Assembly (NCBI GenBank): GCA_037176845.1
Contig: JAYKXP010000139.1
Location: forward strand, 1-64,000
DNA from: Paramarasmius palmivorus
Lineage: Eukaryota; Basidiomycota; Agaricomycetes; Agaricales; Marasmiaceae
Reading direction: 5' to 3'
Length of the DNA: 64,000 nt
Positions 22,891 to 33,602 of this stretch are shown piece after piece. Both the position numbers and the translations under genes were made by a program. Numbering within the stretch: position 1 is the stretch's first letter; every line of letters begins with the position of its first letter. The notes beneath the pieces are model-generated. The model was not told the origin of the DNA. It worked only from the letters and a program-made list of their open reading frames with translations, and did not search any database.

Positions 22891-23733
22891 CAGTGATGGA
22901 TCTTAAGGGGTTATTAACCCCGCCAAATCTTGTAGACCCTTAAATACCTTAATAACCCTTAACATAACTTAAGGGTTAATTAAGGTATTGCTGCGCTGCG
23001 ACCAACTGATTATACCTAGCTACATGTATAGTACAATGGACTGTCAATCTTCATAGTTGTCACCCGAACCTTCGAGTTCACCATCATCGGGTTCCTCATC
23101 CGAATGCGCAGCCGCGAGTAGCTCCATAAGCCGTGATTCATCGTCAAGAGCCCTCCGTGGTCTCTGAAGAGGTTTTACCTGACCTCCGAACAGTTTTTCC
23201 AACATTGTAGGGCGCCACGTAGGCACCCGCACACCTGATTCCAAAGGCTCGTGGCTCTCTAGTAAGTGTTCCTTTTCCTGCCATTTTGCGAGCTCTTTCC
23301 TCCAAGCGGCCTTTGATTTGATAAAAATAGATTTTTGAGCTTGAGTACGACTCCTGCCGGTGGCTTGGAGTGTATCCGCTTGTATAGCTGACAGTCTGCT
23401 CATCATCCCTCTGTTCCATCTATATCTATATCTATCGGCGCGTCGGAAGGGCGGTGTTGTTTGATGCAGCGGTAGCAGTATGCCTTGTACTGCGAAGAGT
23501 TTTGTTTCTCTCCCCTGTAGAAATATGTCCACAGAGGACCTTTTGCAGGTGGCATATTGGCTGAGACAATTCCCGTTTTGCGGGCTCAATGAAATTTTGT
23601 ACATAATCACGTGATGTTCATATATTAGGTCTTAATTAACCCCTCGAAATTTGAGAACTGTTGTTAACCCTCTACTTAAGGGCGTTATTAGGTCCTAACC
23701 TTAATTAGGTCCTAAGTCCTAAGTCCAACACTG
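22891..23733 (-). mobile_element. hAT-like non-autonomous DNA transposon, 843 bp
   Basis: Ends are CAGTGATGGATCTTAAGG (left) and, read inward from the right, CAGTGTTGGACTTAGG. They are imperfect terminal inverted repeats starting CAGTG as in many hAT elements. The flanks are an exact 8 bp target duplication, ACGAGGAG at 22883-22890 and 23734-23741; 8 bp is the hAT signature length. Both subterminal regions (22900-22990 and 23630-23725) are packed with TTAAGGG/CCCTTAA and TTAATTAA words, which in hAT elements are typically transposase-binding repeats. The element holds one open frame (23044-23610, minus) but no recognisable transposase, so it probably moves only with help from a full-length relative. 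Confidence 0.85.
23044..23610 (-). CDS. ORF inside the hAT-like element, 188 aa
   Basis: Open frame from MIMYKISLSPQNG to a Glu/Asp-rich end (DGELEGSGDNYED). The middle is basic and helical (QAQKSIFIKSKAAWRKELAK). It has no DDE residues in hAT context, no BED finger and no dimerisation motif that I recognise. It may be a leftover fragment of the parent transposase or an unrelated captured sequence. It occupies two thirds of the element, and the first ATG may not be used. Confidence 0.4.
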   Translation of the reverse strand: MIMYKISLSPQNGNCLSQYATCKRSSVDIFLQGRETKLFAVQGILLPLHQTTPPFRRADRYRYRWNRGMMSRLSAIQADTLQATGRSRTQAQKSIFIKSKAAWRKELAKWQEKEHLLESHEPLESGVRVPTWRPTMLEKLFGGQVKPLQRPRRALDDESRLMELLAAAHSDEEPDDGELEGSGDNYED

Positions 23734-23986
23734 ACGAGGAGACATGACTGTCGGATTCGCATCAGAACACTTCCCTCGCCTCAGATACACCATCGTCGAT
23801 GTCTGCCCGAGGACGCTAAGGGAGCGATCAGCGCGCTGTAACACGCATGCCTTTGGTTCTCGACCTGGATGCTGGATGCCGCTTGCGTTGACCGTTCTCT
23901 GGAATAGTTTTCGATGGGAGCATGTCGATGACCTGAGAAATGTTTCAGTAGCCCTTAACATAAAAGTATAAGGTCAGAAAACATAC

Positions 23987-24425
23987 CTCGCCAAGTATAA
24001 CCACGTCGCTATCATCGTCAGTATCCGTATCAGGGTCCCCGGTGTCCTCCAAATCGCTACTATCAGTGTCACTGACTTCAACGAGGTCAGGACAGTCATC
24101 GTTATCGCCTCCGAGTCGAGTCGTCTTCGGCTTCGGTAGACCCTTAGGGCGACGGGCAGAAATCCGAGGTTTCTTCGGTTGACCATCCTCGTCGAGCGCT
24201 TTTTCAACCAGAGATTCTGTGGGCTTCGAGGTTTTCTTGACTCGCAGACCTTGACTCATAGCTACGACCATATAACATCAATAGTCACCAACACGATTAT
24301 GAACCACAGACTTACGAGCGTCAGGGCCTGAGATTGGAACCTTGTTATCGGAGTCAAAGAAGTTTATCTTGGAAGTATCCACGAGTTTCTTGGTGATGGG
24401 GTCAACAGTACACTGCTCTGAGGTG
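23987..24425 (-). CDS. Acidic hypothetical protein fragment
   Basis: Two exons read CTVDPITKKLVDTSKINFFD (about 24305-24425) and, after an intron GTAAGT...GTAG, a Lys/Pro-rich stretch (KKPRISARRPKGLPKPKTT) followed by a strongly acidic one (SDTDSSDLEDTGDPDTDTDD). Coding character is clear, but neither end is defined. The 3' side abuts the hAT-like element, whose insertion may have removed or displaced the remaining exons. A disordered nuclear protein or the N-terminal part of a transposase are both possible; neither is demonstrated. Confidence 0.4.
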
Positions 24426-24935
24426 GAAGCAAGCCATGGGGTGTATTTTCACAATAAGCTACAATAAGCTCAGCCCTCGCACTTTAAGCACTTTCCACGC
24501 CCGACTGAATCGCGCACCATCTGGAGATCAACTCGAAAAGAGTCGGTAAAATTTTCACTGCTCTGCAGGTTCGCCACTCACTGTGAAAATCGATTGCTCG
24601 CCGAGCCAGAAAAACAGTCTCAATGTCTAGTTCTCCGTAGAAGTTCGTCGAAACCAAACTTCATCTTGCACCATAGGGACTCAAAGCCGGTGCTAGCCCA
24701 TATGCTGGTAGTTGTCGGGCAATAGAAATCGCCGAACAGAATGATATATTCCATGTTTTGCGAATGACAATGACCCGCAGTATCCCTCTACTAGAGGGCT
24801 TGGTGAGTTGTGAATTGTAGTGGCCGGTGGGTGCAGTGCTTGAGGACAGTGGTAGCTCTACGGGAGTGAGATAGTTGCGGAAGGCAAGCGACCATGATTG
24901 GAGCCTCCCAGACATAGCGAATCTTGTGATATAAT

Positions 24936-25010
24936 TGGATGGTTAACCATCCAGAATACCCGAAGCATTCGAGGCTAGTATACACGGTGTTAACCAACAA
25001 CACTCTGTGG
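24936..25010 (+). repeat. Diverged GTTAAC-palindrome element (copy G)
   Basis: Contains the perfect 18 bp palindrome TGGATGGTTAACCATCCA at 24936-24953 and, at about 24984, a decayed second one (ACGGTGTTAACCAA). The order and spacing are the same as in the full copies at 31141, 41423 and 54477, while the bases between differ. Confidence 0.75.
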
Positions 25011-25199
25011 TTCAGAGATATAGTGAAAGCGAAGTGAAAGTAGAGATGTCACGATTACATAATTATTGATAAGCATCCACAGATCATCGGCTACCCTGAT
25101 CATGTCTCAAGACTCAGTGGCCTCAGCTTAACCCTCAGCAAGTAAAGGCTCGCCGGCGCCCCAAGATGTGATTGATGAACGGCGGCGTACTACAGGTAC

Positions 25200-27020
25200 A
25201 GAATGATACAACTACCCTTTAACCATGAAAGGTCGCGAGTGACGTCGGCATTGATTGGTACTGGAGAGCGTGACAATGTCTTGCCCGAAATTTTCGAATA
25301 GAGGGATGAAAGGGCCGGGCGAGCGTAAGGAAGTACGTTTAGAGCCCAATTGATATGTCCTGCTAATTGTTGCCAAGTCCGCGAAGGAGGGGCGCGCTTT
25401 GGATGTGCGAGGAACTCGGAAATTCGATTCGGAGATCGCCAATGGAATCAGGAGAAATGGAAATAATCCCGGAATTGATCTGGACATAGAGGCCGATAAT
25501 GGGTAAACTTTCGCCGTGCTTTTGTTTATCATCGGAGAAGGGGCAGTTGACAAACTCTCAAAAAATCAAAAGCTGAACCTGATCTCTCGGGCGATCAAGA
25601 CCACGATACCGAATGAGAGGTGTTCCGAAGTCCTAACCAAAGAAGTCGTCCATGTATACATGAAGACTTTGGATGCCCAACATCCTCACTGCGATCCAAC
25701 ACAACAAGGAGGAAACTGAACACCAGATACGAGGCGACGTGCGTGTTCCCAGGATGATACGTCTGACCACGTGAAGGCTGCCATCGACATTTGCGATTTG
25801 GCGTAATTGCCACCAAGGGTGTGCCGGTAGATTAAGGAAAGCACCTTGCACGACACTTTTAAAGCAAACAAGGGGAACGCCAGGATGATTCAGGTGCACC
25901 CAGCGCATTGAATGTCCAAAGGCACGTAGGTCATCATACCTGACTTTGACTGCCTCGCGAGGAATGCCTGCGTTTAGGCCAGAGCCTGTATGATCAGTGA
26001 CGACTCGAGCCTTGACCGGATCGCCTTGCCAGACAACGAACATTGGTGATACGACCATGCCAGGCATCAGGGAAGGTATAGGTGAAGACCAATGACCGTT
26101 CGCAATCTCCTTCTGAGCGTACGTTCGGATAGCGCTGAAGTCCTCGGGCAATGTCGCATAGTTGTCTGCCACGTCGACAGGATTGAGATTCCATTCACTC
26201 TCGTCAAGAGGCCAAAAACCTTCCCGAAGCCCTTAATGACCGACTGCACGTGAGGCTGATTAGGATGGTGAACTAGAAGATTCTCAAGGCGATCCACGTT
26301 AAAGGGAGTATCAACCTTAATGAAACCTTGCAAAGTCCGGATAGAGTGCTGGATCACAGGATCGTTGAGAAGATGCTGAGGTGGCGAAGGAAGAGGTGGG
26401 GCCATCTCGGAATACAGCACAGAAGGTGAGATAGGAGGGTGATCTGAGTCCATCCAGCCAAAACCTCGACGGTGGCGTGGAAGAGGAATGGTGGAAGACA
26501 CGGTATCAGTGATGCGCCTAGGAACTCGAGGTGTTGGAATTTGACTTGGACATGCTTGTTGATGGCTTTGGCTGGAATCCCCTGAAACGGGCGCTGTAAG
26601 AGGTTGCGCATCCAGGGACATCGACTGCTTTATGAGCGTTCCCACACTGGCTGCATATGTGGTGCTTGCGCTTAGCAGGGCAAGGATCAGTCGAACACCT
26701 GTTCCCGTTCCAGTTGAGGCATATAGTTTCCTCGAATGGCGCCATCTTCCGTTGTTTCGAGGTGGAAGAAGATGAACTTGGGGGGTCCTTCCTTTGGGAA
26801 CTCGGAGGAGTAGCATCAAAGGAAAGGACGATTTGCGAGAGGAAGTGCTAATTGAAGATAACAGGGTCATCCATCCTGAAAGGATTCTTCGAGTACCTTT
26901 CACGGATCCGTTCGTCCAACCTGATGGCCACTGCGGGATTTCCGACACAGTCGATGAAGACCGAATCCATTTTACGCTTGTACTCAGCGAGTTCGTTGTT
27001 TCGATGAGCGTATAATGTCT
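25200..27020 (-). pseudogene. DIRS-like retroelement relic: gag-like zinc finger plus reverse transcriptase
   Basis: Minus-strand remnant. From the 5' end: YKRKMDSVF...AIRLDERIRERYSKN, a zinc-knuckle-like block (ICLNWNGNRC, CPAKRKHHICSQCGNAH), a proline-rich linker, RLENLLVHHPNQPHVQSV, then the reverse transcriptase (SPMFVVWQGDPVKARVVTDH, GLNAGIPREAVKVRYDDLRA, CFKSVVQGAFLNLPAHPWWQ, HVYMDDFFG with the catalytic YMDD). The piece after it (QVQLLIF, NWALNVLPYARPALSSLYSK) is also recognisable. I link this RT to the DIRS-like class common in agaricomycetes from memory of its motifs. In-frame stops at 26848-26850, 25633-25635 and 25558-25560 (complement) and frame changes downstream make it inactive. 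No recombinase domain or end repeats were found. Confidence 0.72.
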
Positions 27021-27790
27021 TTGTCAGTAGCTATATCTCTAGGTCGCTAGCTTGCGCCGTACCTTGAGAGATACAATAGAAGAAATAGAATAGATGATAT
27101 GGTAGCAGAATATGATCTCTGCGAGGAGGATCAGCTAATATTAAGACATGGCAATAGAAGATAGCTCACCTCGTATGAGGTTCAGAAAATAGAGACCCGA
27201 GGACAGAACCCATCGTCTGGAGGCTTAAAAACTGCTAAATACCATAGCTTCAAGCTCCGGAAAGTTCTGTGCGGGTAAGACATCTGCGTCGTTTGAGGAC
27301 ACAAAGGTCAGAAGGATGGCAAAGAAACAAGGCGGGGTAGCTCACCTGTTCATAGAGGAAAGGCAAAAGACAATAGAAAGCCTCCGAGGAGGAGAATGCA
27401 TAGAAAGTGGTGGAACAGGCTGCTTCGTCATCGCCGAGGCCTCCGAAAAGGCTCCCCTCCGTTGGAACCCGCCTTTACGACGAACGAGTTTGTCTCACAT
27501 TTCGACTGTATCATATCTAGAGTATTACATAGTACATACATATAGACTGGCGCCAACTGCTACATCAAGAACATATACTAATTGTACAAATATTAGCAAC
27601 CGCATAAGCAATAACACTAGTATCATATCAAAGAATCAAGAAAGAATCACAAAGGGCAGAGGTGTTCAAGCAGCCATCGATAACATTCCAGGACCAGGAA
27701 ACATCGAGAGAAAATCACAGCGGTGATGATCATAAGAACACAAGAACAAGTTGAAAACAATGGAGAGCAAGATTAGCAGAAAAGAGAGCA
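27021..27790. other. No recognisable gene
   Basis: AT-rich sequence next to the retroelement relic. The open frame at 27316-27726 has no splice or motif support. This stretch may be the decayed 5' part of the retroelement. Confidence 0.4.
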
Positions 27791-27794
27791 GGGG

Positions 27795-27910
27795 TAACAA
27801 AAAGAGCAAGAGTAGCAAAGCAAGAGTAGCAAAAAAGAGAGCAAGAATAGCAAAAAAGAGCGCAAGAGTAGCAAAGAAGAGCGCAAGAGTAGCAAAAAAG
27901 AGCACAAGAC
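27795..27910 (+). repeat. 21 bp minisatellite (GCAAGAGTAGCAAAAAAGAGC type)
   Basis: About five imperfect copies of a purine-only unit around AGCAAGAGTAGCAAAAAAG. Reading frames through it on either strand (KSSKARVAKKRA, or Phe/Leu/Ala-rich on the other) are by-products of the repeat. It lies just beyond the stop codon of the F-box gene, in its 3' flank. Confidence 0.85.
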
Positions 27911-27929
27911 AGGCAAATATTATCATCCT

Positions 27930-29747
27930 TCACGAACTCAGCAGCGTTTGACCGTCGCCGTCTACAACTGTTATCAGTACACAGTCTTCCAGTGATGCCT
28001 GAAGTTCCTTGATCCGTGAATCCTGTACACCAGTACACGAAGTCAGGATAACTTCCTTGAGGGGAAGTTTAAGCCTGCTTCGTGTTTCCAAAGCTATTGG
28101 CAATAGGTACCAACAACCAGTACCTAAAAGATCCACCCTTTCAATACATAATCTTTCCAAGAGAGGAAATGGCCTGCATCCTTCATCTTCCTCCACTAAA
28201 TCTTTGAGAACAGTGAAGGCGAAGCTGCCTATCACATGGATCTCAACAACACCGGACATCCGCATATCCTCTGGGATCGCGTTGTAACCACAGACCGTAT
28301 ACTCTGTCGACTCCAGCTTCAGGCTACGGAGACAGCAAAGATCCAGATGGATTATTGACGTATTGACAAGGTCCTCTAACAAAAGCGACTGGTAACTTGA
28401 CCACGAAGACGAAACTAACAGCTCCGGATCCATGGGTGTAGCATGTTTGGCCATTGCCATCCCGTGAATAGCTGCCCCATATCTTCTCCTGCCTCCTCGT
28501 AACATCATCTCCACCTTGATGTGCATATGGAATATCGGGTACGGAAACAATTGCGAAATCTCCTGGAAAAGTAACGGAAATTTGGATGCTTCCGCGTCAT
28601 TATTGAAATAGTCTGAGAGATTGCTTTGCGTCCGTAATGAGGCCGTAACGAGGCTCGGAAGAGAGAGATGCTGAATGAAAGCCATGAGATTCGAGGCTTC
28701 ATCATGGAGCTCGACTTGACGAAGCGAACGCATCACCAGTCGCGGTGGACAGTCGTCACTAGCACCGCCGGGAATACAACTTCCGAGACATAGTGCCTCT
28801 AAGCACAATGTCTGGCCTAGCAGTTCCAAAAATTCAGCTAGCGATACGTGGGACGAGTCTGTGTTATCGCATGTATGACAGAAACCAAGGGTAAGATGAG
28901 TGATATTAGAGATCAGACGCCCGAGGGAGAGAATATCCGAGCGGCGCAGAGGCATCCGAATGTCGACTCTTCGTAATGAAGGGAAGCTGCTTCTCGTGAA
29001 CATATCTTCCGGAAATCCGTGGAACGAGAGTGGGCAATGATGCGCATATTCTAGGGTATCACTGGCGATGGTACCGAATTCGGGACATTTTAGAGTGATG
29101 CTTTCCATGGTAGATGTAGGGATATGGAGTAGGTTTAGAAGTTGCATGTTCTGGTTGGTGACGATGATTTCGAGATATCTCGTCCGAACCATGTGACACT
29201 TGATAGTATCGAATAGAGTCGAAATATGATTTACGAGGGTAGCCTGCTCCCACACGCGAAATGTCAGGGGAGCATTGCGAGAGCGTTCCAGGAACAAAGG
29301 AAGGAGACTGGGAAGTGAAAGGTCCGGAGATGTCCACAGCTTTGGGTGGTTTATTGCTGCCTCCCTGAAGAATTGAGTGACGGCGGTGACCGCCATCAAA
29401 TTCTCCACATCAGGGAGTCGCTCGAACACATTTTGCAATAGTTCAGCAGGAAGGGAGTGAACGTTGACTCGAACGTGCGCGCAAGGTCTTTTGGGGCGTC
29501 CTCCCCACCGGAGACGCCGAAACGAAGACATCATTTGATCCAGGTGCCCAAAGGCTCTGCCTAAAGTGGGTTCGTAAGTTGAGTATGCGGGAAGACAATG
29601 GTACACACCTTCGCCCAGAGAAACAACACTCGTAGATCGTCCTTTGCCTGGAGTACAGTCGCCGAAGGCCACGGAAAAGAACGCGTCTGACATGATGGGT
29701 CGTGGAAGGAACACGATCGTGTACATACGCATGTTGAAAGTTGGCAA
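27930..29747 (-). CDS. F-box protein with LRR-like C-terminal region, up to 605 aa
   Basis: Single long open frame. Residues about 98-142 match an F-box: NVHSLPAELLQNVFERLPDV, ENLMAVTAVTQFFREAAINH, PKLW. The remaining 460 residues show irregular leucine-rich spacing (SITLKCPEF, SLRRVDIRMPL, HLTLGFCHTC, SLRQVELHDEAS) as in the many agaricomycete F-box/LRR-like proteins. The F-box would bind Skp1 and make this the substrate receptor of an SCF ubiquitin ligase; the substrate is unknown. The true start may be one of the internal Met residues (residue 19, 72 or 73), because the first 90 residues look unstructured. No intron is needed. Confidence 0.78.
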   Translation of the reverse strand: MPTFNMRMYTIVFLPRPIMSDAFFSVAFGDCTPGKGRSTSVVSLGEGVYHCLPAYSTYEPTLGRAFGHLDQMMSSFRRLRWGGRPKRPCAHVRVNVHSLPAELLQNVFERLPDVENLMAVTAVTQFFREAAINHPKLWTSPDLSLPSLLPLFLERSRNAPLTFRVWEQATLVNHISTLFDTIKCHMVRTRYLEIIVTNQNMQLLNLLHIPTSTMESITLKCPEFGTIASDTLEYAHHCPLSFHGFPEDMFTRSSFPSLRRVDIRMPLRRSDILSLGRLISNITHLTLGFCHTCDNTDSSHVSLAEFLELLGQTLCLEALCLGSCIPGGASDDCPPRLVMRSLRQVELHDEASNLMAFIQHLSLPSLVTASLRTQSNLSDYFNNDAEASKFPLLFQEISQLFPYPIFHMHIKVEMMLRGGRRRYGAAIHGMAMAKHATPMDPELLVSSSWSSYQSLLLEDLVNTSIIHLDLCCLRSLKLESTEYTVCGYNAIPEDMRMSGVVEIHVIGSFAFTVLKDLVEEDEGCRPFPLLERLCIERVDLLGTGCWYLLPIALETRSRLKLPLKEVILTSCTGVQDSRIKELQASLEDCVLITVVDGDGQTLLSS

Positions 29748-30270
29748 ATTACGTAAACAAGTTGCCCCATCAAGGTTGAGAAGTTGAAACCGAAATGCAG
29801 ATCAAGAATCTATGAATAACGAGTAGCACTAGTCTTTACATGGCTCTGAGAGCTGAAAAAATGTATATGCTTTTGGGATGTGGAATTAATGTAATATGTA
29901 GTAAAAAAGGAGAGGAAATGAAAGAGTTATCGTAGAGCTCGAGGCTGCAATATCTGTGATCCCTGCGTCAACCCAGTCCTGAGTCCTTGGCAATGCTTTT
30001 GAGCGCCATGTACCAAGTGTAAAGAAAAACATTTGGAACATCTGTTCGTTAGAGGGACAGGAAGACTGATTCACAAAGCCCAGTCAGCCATAATGTTGCG
30101 ATTCCGATCCCTAATATGGTTTATCCGGGCGGGCAAGAAGGCCAGGAGAATACCTACGTCGGTGAAAAGGTCAGAAAAGGCACCATGTACGATGCAACAG
30201 CTTCACCTACGCTATTTGGAGTCTTGGGCCGGAGCTACAAAAGGGGCATCGACACGACGTCCAATATTTG
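29748..30270. other. Intergenic, no gene seen
   Basis: Short open frames on both strands only. A fragment of the GTTAAC-palindrome repeat family follows at 30271. Confidence 0.4.
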
Positions 30271-30356
30271 GCGTACGGTAAGGTCACCAGATTCGCTGGG
30301 GGTATACAACGCAAGTCATCCCCACTGGATCATCTACTTTAGCCACCAGGAATGCC
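30271..30356 (-). repeat. Relic of the dispersed repeat that supplies the end of a gene
   Basis: GCGTACGGTAAGGTCACCAG, then ATTCGCTGGGGGTATAC and CATCCCCACTGGATCAT correspond closely to 31264-31340 in the full element (GCGTACAGTGAGTTCACCAG and so on). On the minus strand both translate through a VDDPVGM / VNDPVGM motif. Here the repeat encodes the last residues of the gene at 30284-31024. Confidence 0.7.
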
Positions 30357-31024
30357 GTGGAGATACCCCTCAAAAAGCGTCCTAAACCACGGCCCGTGGC
30401 TGGTTCTTGTTTGACGGCCACGGGAATGTCTTCAGAGTGAACCTCCGTGACTTCGACAGCCTTTTCAGCGACCTCCACTACTTCCTCTATCTGGGGAGTC
30501 GTCACTACCTCTACACTCGCTTTGGGTAGTTCGTTGGCCGGTACATCTTCTTGAGGAGGTGCAGGCACCGAGGGTGTCGCGTTAGGTATCTGCGTCAACG
30601 GCGTCTGCTGAACCTCGGGCGGCGGCGGTAGTGGCAGAGTCTCTGGCTCTGGAGCAGTGTCGGCTGAGGTTGAAAGTGCAGCAGATTCCGACTCTGGCTC
30701 GGTAGGTGTCGTGCCGTTCGCCAGCGAATGTTTCTTCCTCTGCGTTTCCAGACGAGCCTTTTGCTTCGCCTCCCGTGCCGCCTTCGCAGCTTTTTTCTGT
30801 GCTGTCTTGGATAATTTGGAGGTGGTGCCAAAGGTTCTGGTTCTGAGCTGTGTTTTACACATGTTAAGAGGTGATCCAAAATGTGTGAATGACGACACGT
30901 ACCTTATGGGAGTCTCCTTGACAGAGTCGATGAGCTGCTCATCCTCGCTCTCTTTGTCTCCGGATTCTACGGCCAAGGCGGAGAAGAGAGTTTTTGAGGC
31001 AAATCGACTTTGAGACGTGCTCAT
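30284..31024 (-). CDS. Pro/Glu-rich hypothetical protein, about 226 aa
   Basis: Starts MSTSQSRFASKTLFSALAVE at 31024 and has one intron (60 bp, GTACGT...CTCAG, about 30843-30902). The second exon begins with a basic helix (LSKTAQKKAAKAAREAKQKA) followed by long Pro/Glu/Val-rich, probably disordered sequence (PPPPEVQQTP, IEEVVEVAEKAVEVTEV). The last 20 residues (AKVDDPVGMTCVVYP...) are supplied by a fragment of the dispersed repeat also seen at 31264. Alternatively the gene splices inside that fragment, since a GTAGAT...CCCAG pair exists there. No domain is recognised. The full copy of the same repeat begins 116 bp upstream of its start. Confidence 0.6.
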   Translation of the reverse strand: MSTSQSRFASKTLFSALAVESGDKESEDEQLIDSVKETPIRYVSSFTHFGSPLNMCKTQLRTRTFGTTSKLSKTAQKKAAKAAREAKQKARLETQRKKHSLANGTTPTEPESESAALSTSADTAPEPETLPLPPPPEVQQTPLTQIPNATPSVPAPPQEDVPANELPKASVEVVTTPQIEEVVEVAEKAVEVTEVHSEDIPVAVKQEPATGRGLGRFLRGISTAFLVAKVDDPVGMTCVVYPQRIW

Positions 31025-31140
31025 GAGAGGAATGTGGTAAAGGTTGAAGACAGAAATCTGCAGGTCTGTCGCGGCAAAAGTGCCAGCATAATCACATTCG
31101 CCGACAATGAAAACAACAGTGAAAACAGTTTGATTGAGAT

Positions 31141-31956
31141 GGGAGCATTGAGAGGTTCTGGCACTGGCTTAAAGACCTCCGAATGCAAGCTATTGGAAGG
31201 CCGGGTTATGTCGTGACACAGGGAGACCAGAAGGGATTCATGAGACGCAATGAGCATTAGGAAGGGCGTACAGTGAGTTCACCAGATTCACTGGGGATAT
31301 ACGACGCAACATCATCCCCACTGGATCGTTCACTGTAGCTGCCAGGACGCTCGTATGGTCATGTCCCCTTCGATTTTCCACCACGCAGTCATTGCAAAGA
31401 GTAGCTGTAACTGAAAGCTAATGAAGCTCAGGACGTCAGCTCCACCAAGATAACCAATATACAAGACATACCTTGAGTCGTGAAGCTCGCAATTGAGGCC
31501 TTGGAGGTCCAAAGACACAAAGTCGACCTCATGATAATTGAAACCGCCTGAGCTTTTTGACAGATCCTGTGATATATTTGGATGGTTAACCATCCAGAAT
31601 ACCCAGAGCATCCGAGTCGCCTATTTCTTCGGTGCATACGGAGTGTTAACACTCCGGAGCACTGTTCTAGGTGATAGCTGTAGAGAGTAGAAAAGACGCG
31701 GGAGACGTCAAGATCTTGAAGATTAGATAATGATTAATAAGCAACACATGATCAATCAATTCCGCGTCTGCGAGCGTTCAAGTTTCAACGTTCATCTGGC
31801 GTTCATCTAGATTACTTACTGGTGCTCCGAAGGGTTAACCCTTCGTTTTGCATACTTACGCGTTGATCTTCGATATCTACTAGTGCTCCGAATTAATCCT
31901 TCGTTTTGTGTGCTCGCTCGCTCTTCGTCGCAGTCTCTATTCATCGGCACGAGCCT
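31141..31956 (+). repeat. GTTAAC-palindrome element, copy A
   Basis: About 0.8 kb shared with 36825-37790 (inverted), 41590-42490 and 54477-55262. It carries perfect palindromes TGGATGGTTAACCATCCA (31579-31596), CGGAGTGTTAACACTCCG (31639-31656) and CGAAGGGTTAACCCTTCG (31828-31845), plus a decayed fourth (about 31888-31903). Similarity ends near GAGCAT on the left and GAGCCTA on the right. No target duplication or terminal inverted repeat was found. It lies between divergent genes, 116 bp from the start of the left one. Confidence 0.8.
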
Positions 31957-32604
31957 AGTTCTGGTATGCTGCACTTCCACCCGCTCTTTCAGTTCTTTAG
32001 GTTTGATTTACCGTTCCCCGTAGTCATTTTCCCCCGTCAGTTCCAAGAATCCAATGATAGCGGTCTCACTGCCAGGGCAAATGGAAACACAAGTGGATTT
32101 GGAATCGGTACCACTCTGGGAAGTCGGTTCGTACATTACAGTTTCTCATGTCACCTCCTGGCACCAACTCACTTCAAGAGACAATTGAGCGTGTCGAGTG
32201 GAGCGGTCGGAAATGGGTCAGTGTTTCGTTGGCCTCCTGTATACCCTCTAATCAACCGTCTCCATGATCTAGTTGTACTTTATTAAAGTAAGCATGACTA
32301 CTCAAACCGTGATTATAACACACACATGCTCGAAAACTAGTGGTACGGCTGGGAACCCCAAGATAACACGTATGTATATTAAGTGGCATCTATATCGCTA
32401 ACTCACTTCCCCATCCCAGATGGGAGCCACTCACGTCATTGCATTATTGCGAGCGCGTTTGTAAAGAATTCTGGAAAGATGTAGGCGGGCCTGGTCCAAG
32501 GAAAGGGCGAGAAAAAGGGTTTACCCTGACGAGCAGTGACACATTTCGTCGTACGGCCATTCCTCTTCTGTCAGTAAGTGTTCTGACACAACTTTTTAAG
32601 AGTC
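31957..32604. other. Region between repeat copy A and the RING gene
   Basis: Some frames look weakly coding (plus 31906-32286), but they begin inside the repeat and have no recognisable motif. I cannot support a gene here. Confidence 0.35.
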
Positions 32605-33602
32605 ATGCCTGGAAAGAATCCGAGCACAACACGAGGAAAACGGAAACAACACTCAACCTCAAGGTGTGTAGCTTACCATCTTGAGGAAGATCAGCACTCA
32701 CTGCTCCCAATACAGTTCCAGCGTCGCTACAAACTCTCCAAGACGAATCGACCGAAGCAAACCCTGTTGCAACTTCATTCAAGTCCCATTCCGGTATGTG
32801 CGCAAAATTCCACTGTATCTCTTTGAGCTGAGTTTCTTCCAGATTCTGTAATACAGGTGCCTGACGCGTCCCTTCTATTCAATCCTCCGGAGGCTCTTGG
32901 TCTCCATGACCTATGCGCAGACGATCACTACCAAGTATGTGATTGAAGTATTTAACTATCCTCATTGATTGACTATTTGCCCAGACTGTTTTTCTCTCTC
33001 TAGGAGCAAAGAAGATTAATGTGCGGGAAATCTTGTACAAAAAGGCGAAGAACGACTCGAAGGAGGTAAGTCATACAAAATTCTTGACTGTATTATTCTA
33101 ATGGTCTTAATATCATGGTAGGACCCGTCGTGGCGCCGCGCTGGGTGTAGTGTATGTCACTCTATCTCATCCTCGCAGTTGGTGCTGAAAAGCTGATAGA
33201 TATGCTATGATGGCGAAGACCTTGATGATTCAGGTCGCTTGCTGGCTTGTCGATGCCGGTCACACATCTATTGCAAGGTCTGCGTGGAAAAATGGATTGC
33301 AAAAAGCCGCGTACGCGCCGACGGACTTATATCATGTGAGCATTGGATGCTGCCTTCTCTACTAATGCTAATGATTTTCAGGCCCTCAATGTCGGTGCAT
33401 TGTATACACAGTCTCGTCCGCATGGGTTTTTCTCAGCCCTGATGAAGAGAAACATCGCACTCAATACCAAGAAAGCAGGAAGGCAAAGAAGCGGGTGAAG
33501 AACAAACAAAATAAGCGTGAAGCCGAGGCGCGAAAGAGAGCAAAACTTACAGAGGAGGCTCAAGAGAGAAAAAAAGCTCTTCGTGCAAATAGGGGCCTGT
33601 AG
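32605..33602 (+). CDS. RING finger protein (putative E3 ubiquitin ligase)
   Basis: Exon chain ending at a TAG at 33600-33602. Supported exons: about 32605-32792, 32859-32935 (VPDASLLFNPPEALGLHDLC), 32985-33065 (KKINVREILYKKAKNDSKE), 33121-33150, 33202-33336 and 33382-33602. The RING is CSIC, a 12-residue loop, ACRCRSHIYCKVCVEKWI, then CPQC: the eight zinc ligands of a C3HC4-type finger, split by two introns. The C terminus is a highly charged helix (KKRVKNKQNKREAEARKRAK). A role as an E3 that recruits an E2 enzyme follows from the finger; substrates are unknown. The join between the first two exons is uncertain, as the consensus intron at 32664-32715 changes phase. Confidence 0.68.

Noticed and set aside
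27666..27951. Overlapping open frames on both strands (Phe/Leu/Ala-rich and Lys/Arg-rich)
   Set aside because: Both are translations of the 21 bp purine minisatellite; frames stay open only because the unit length is a multiple of three.
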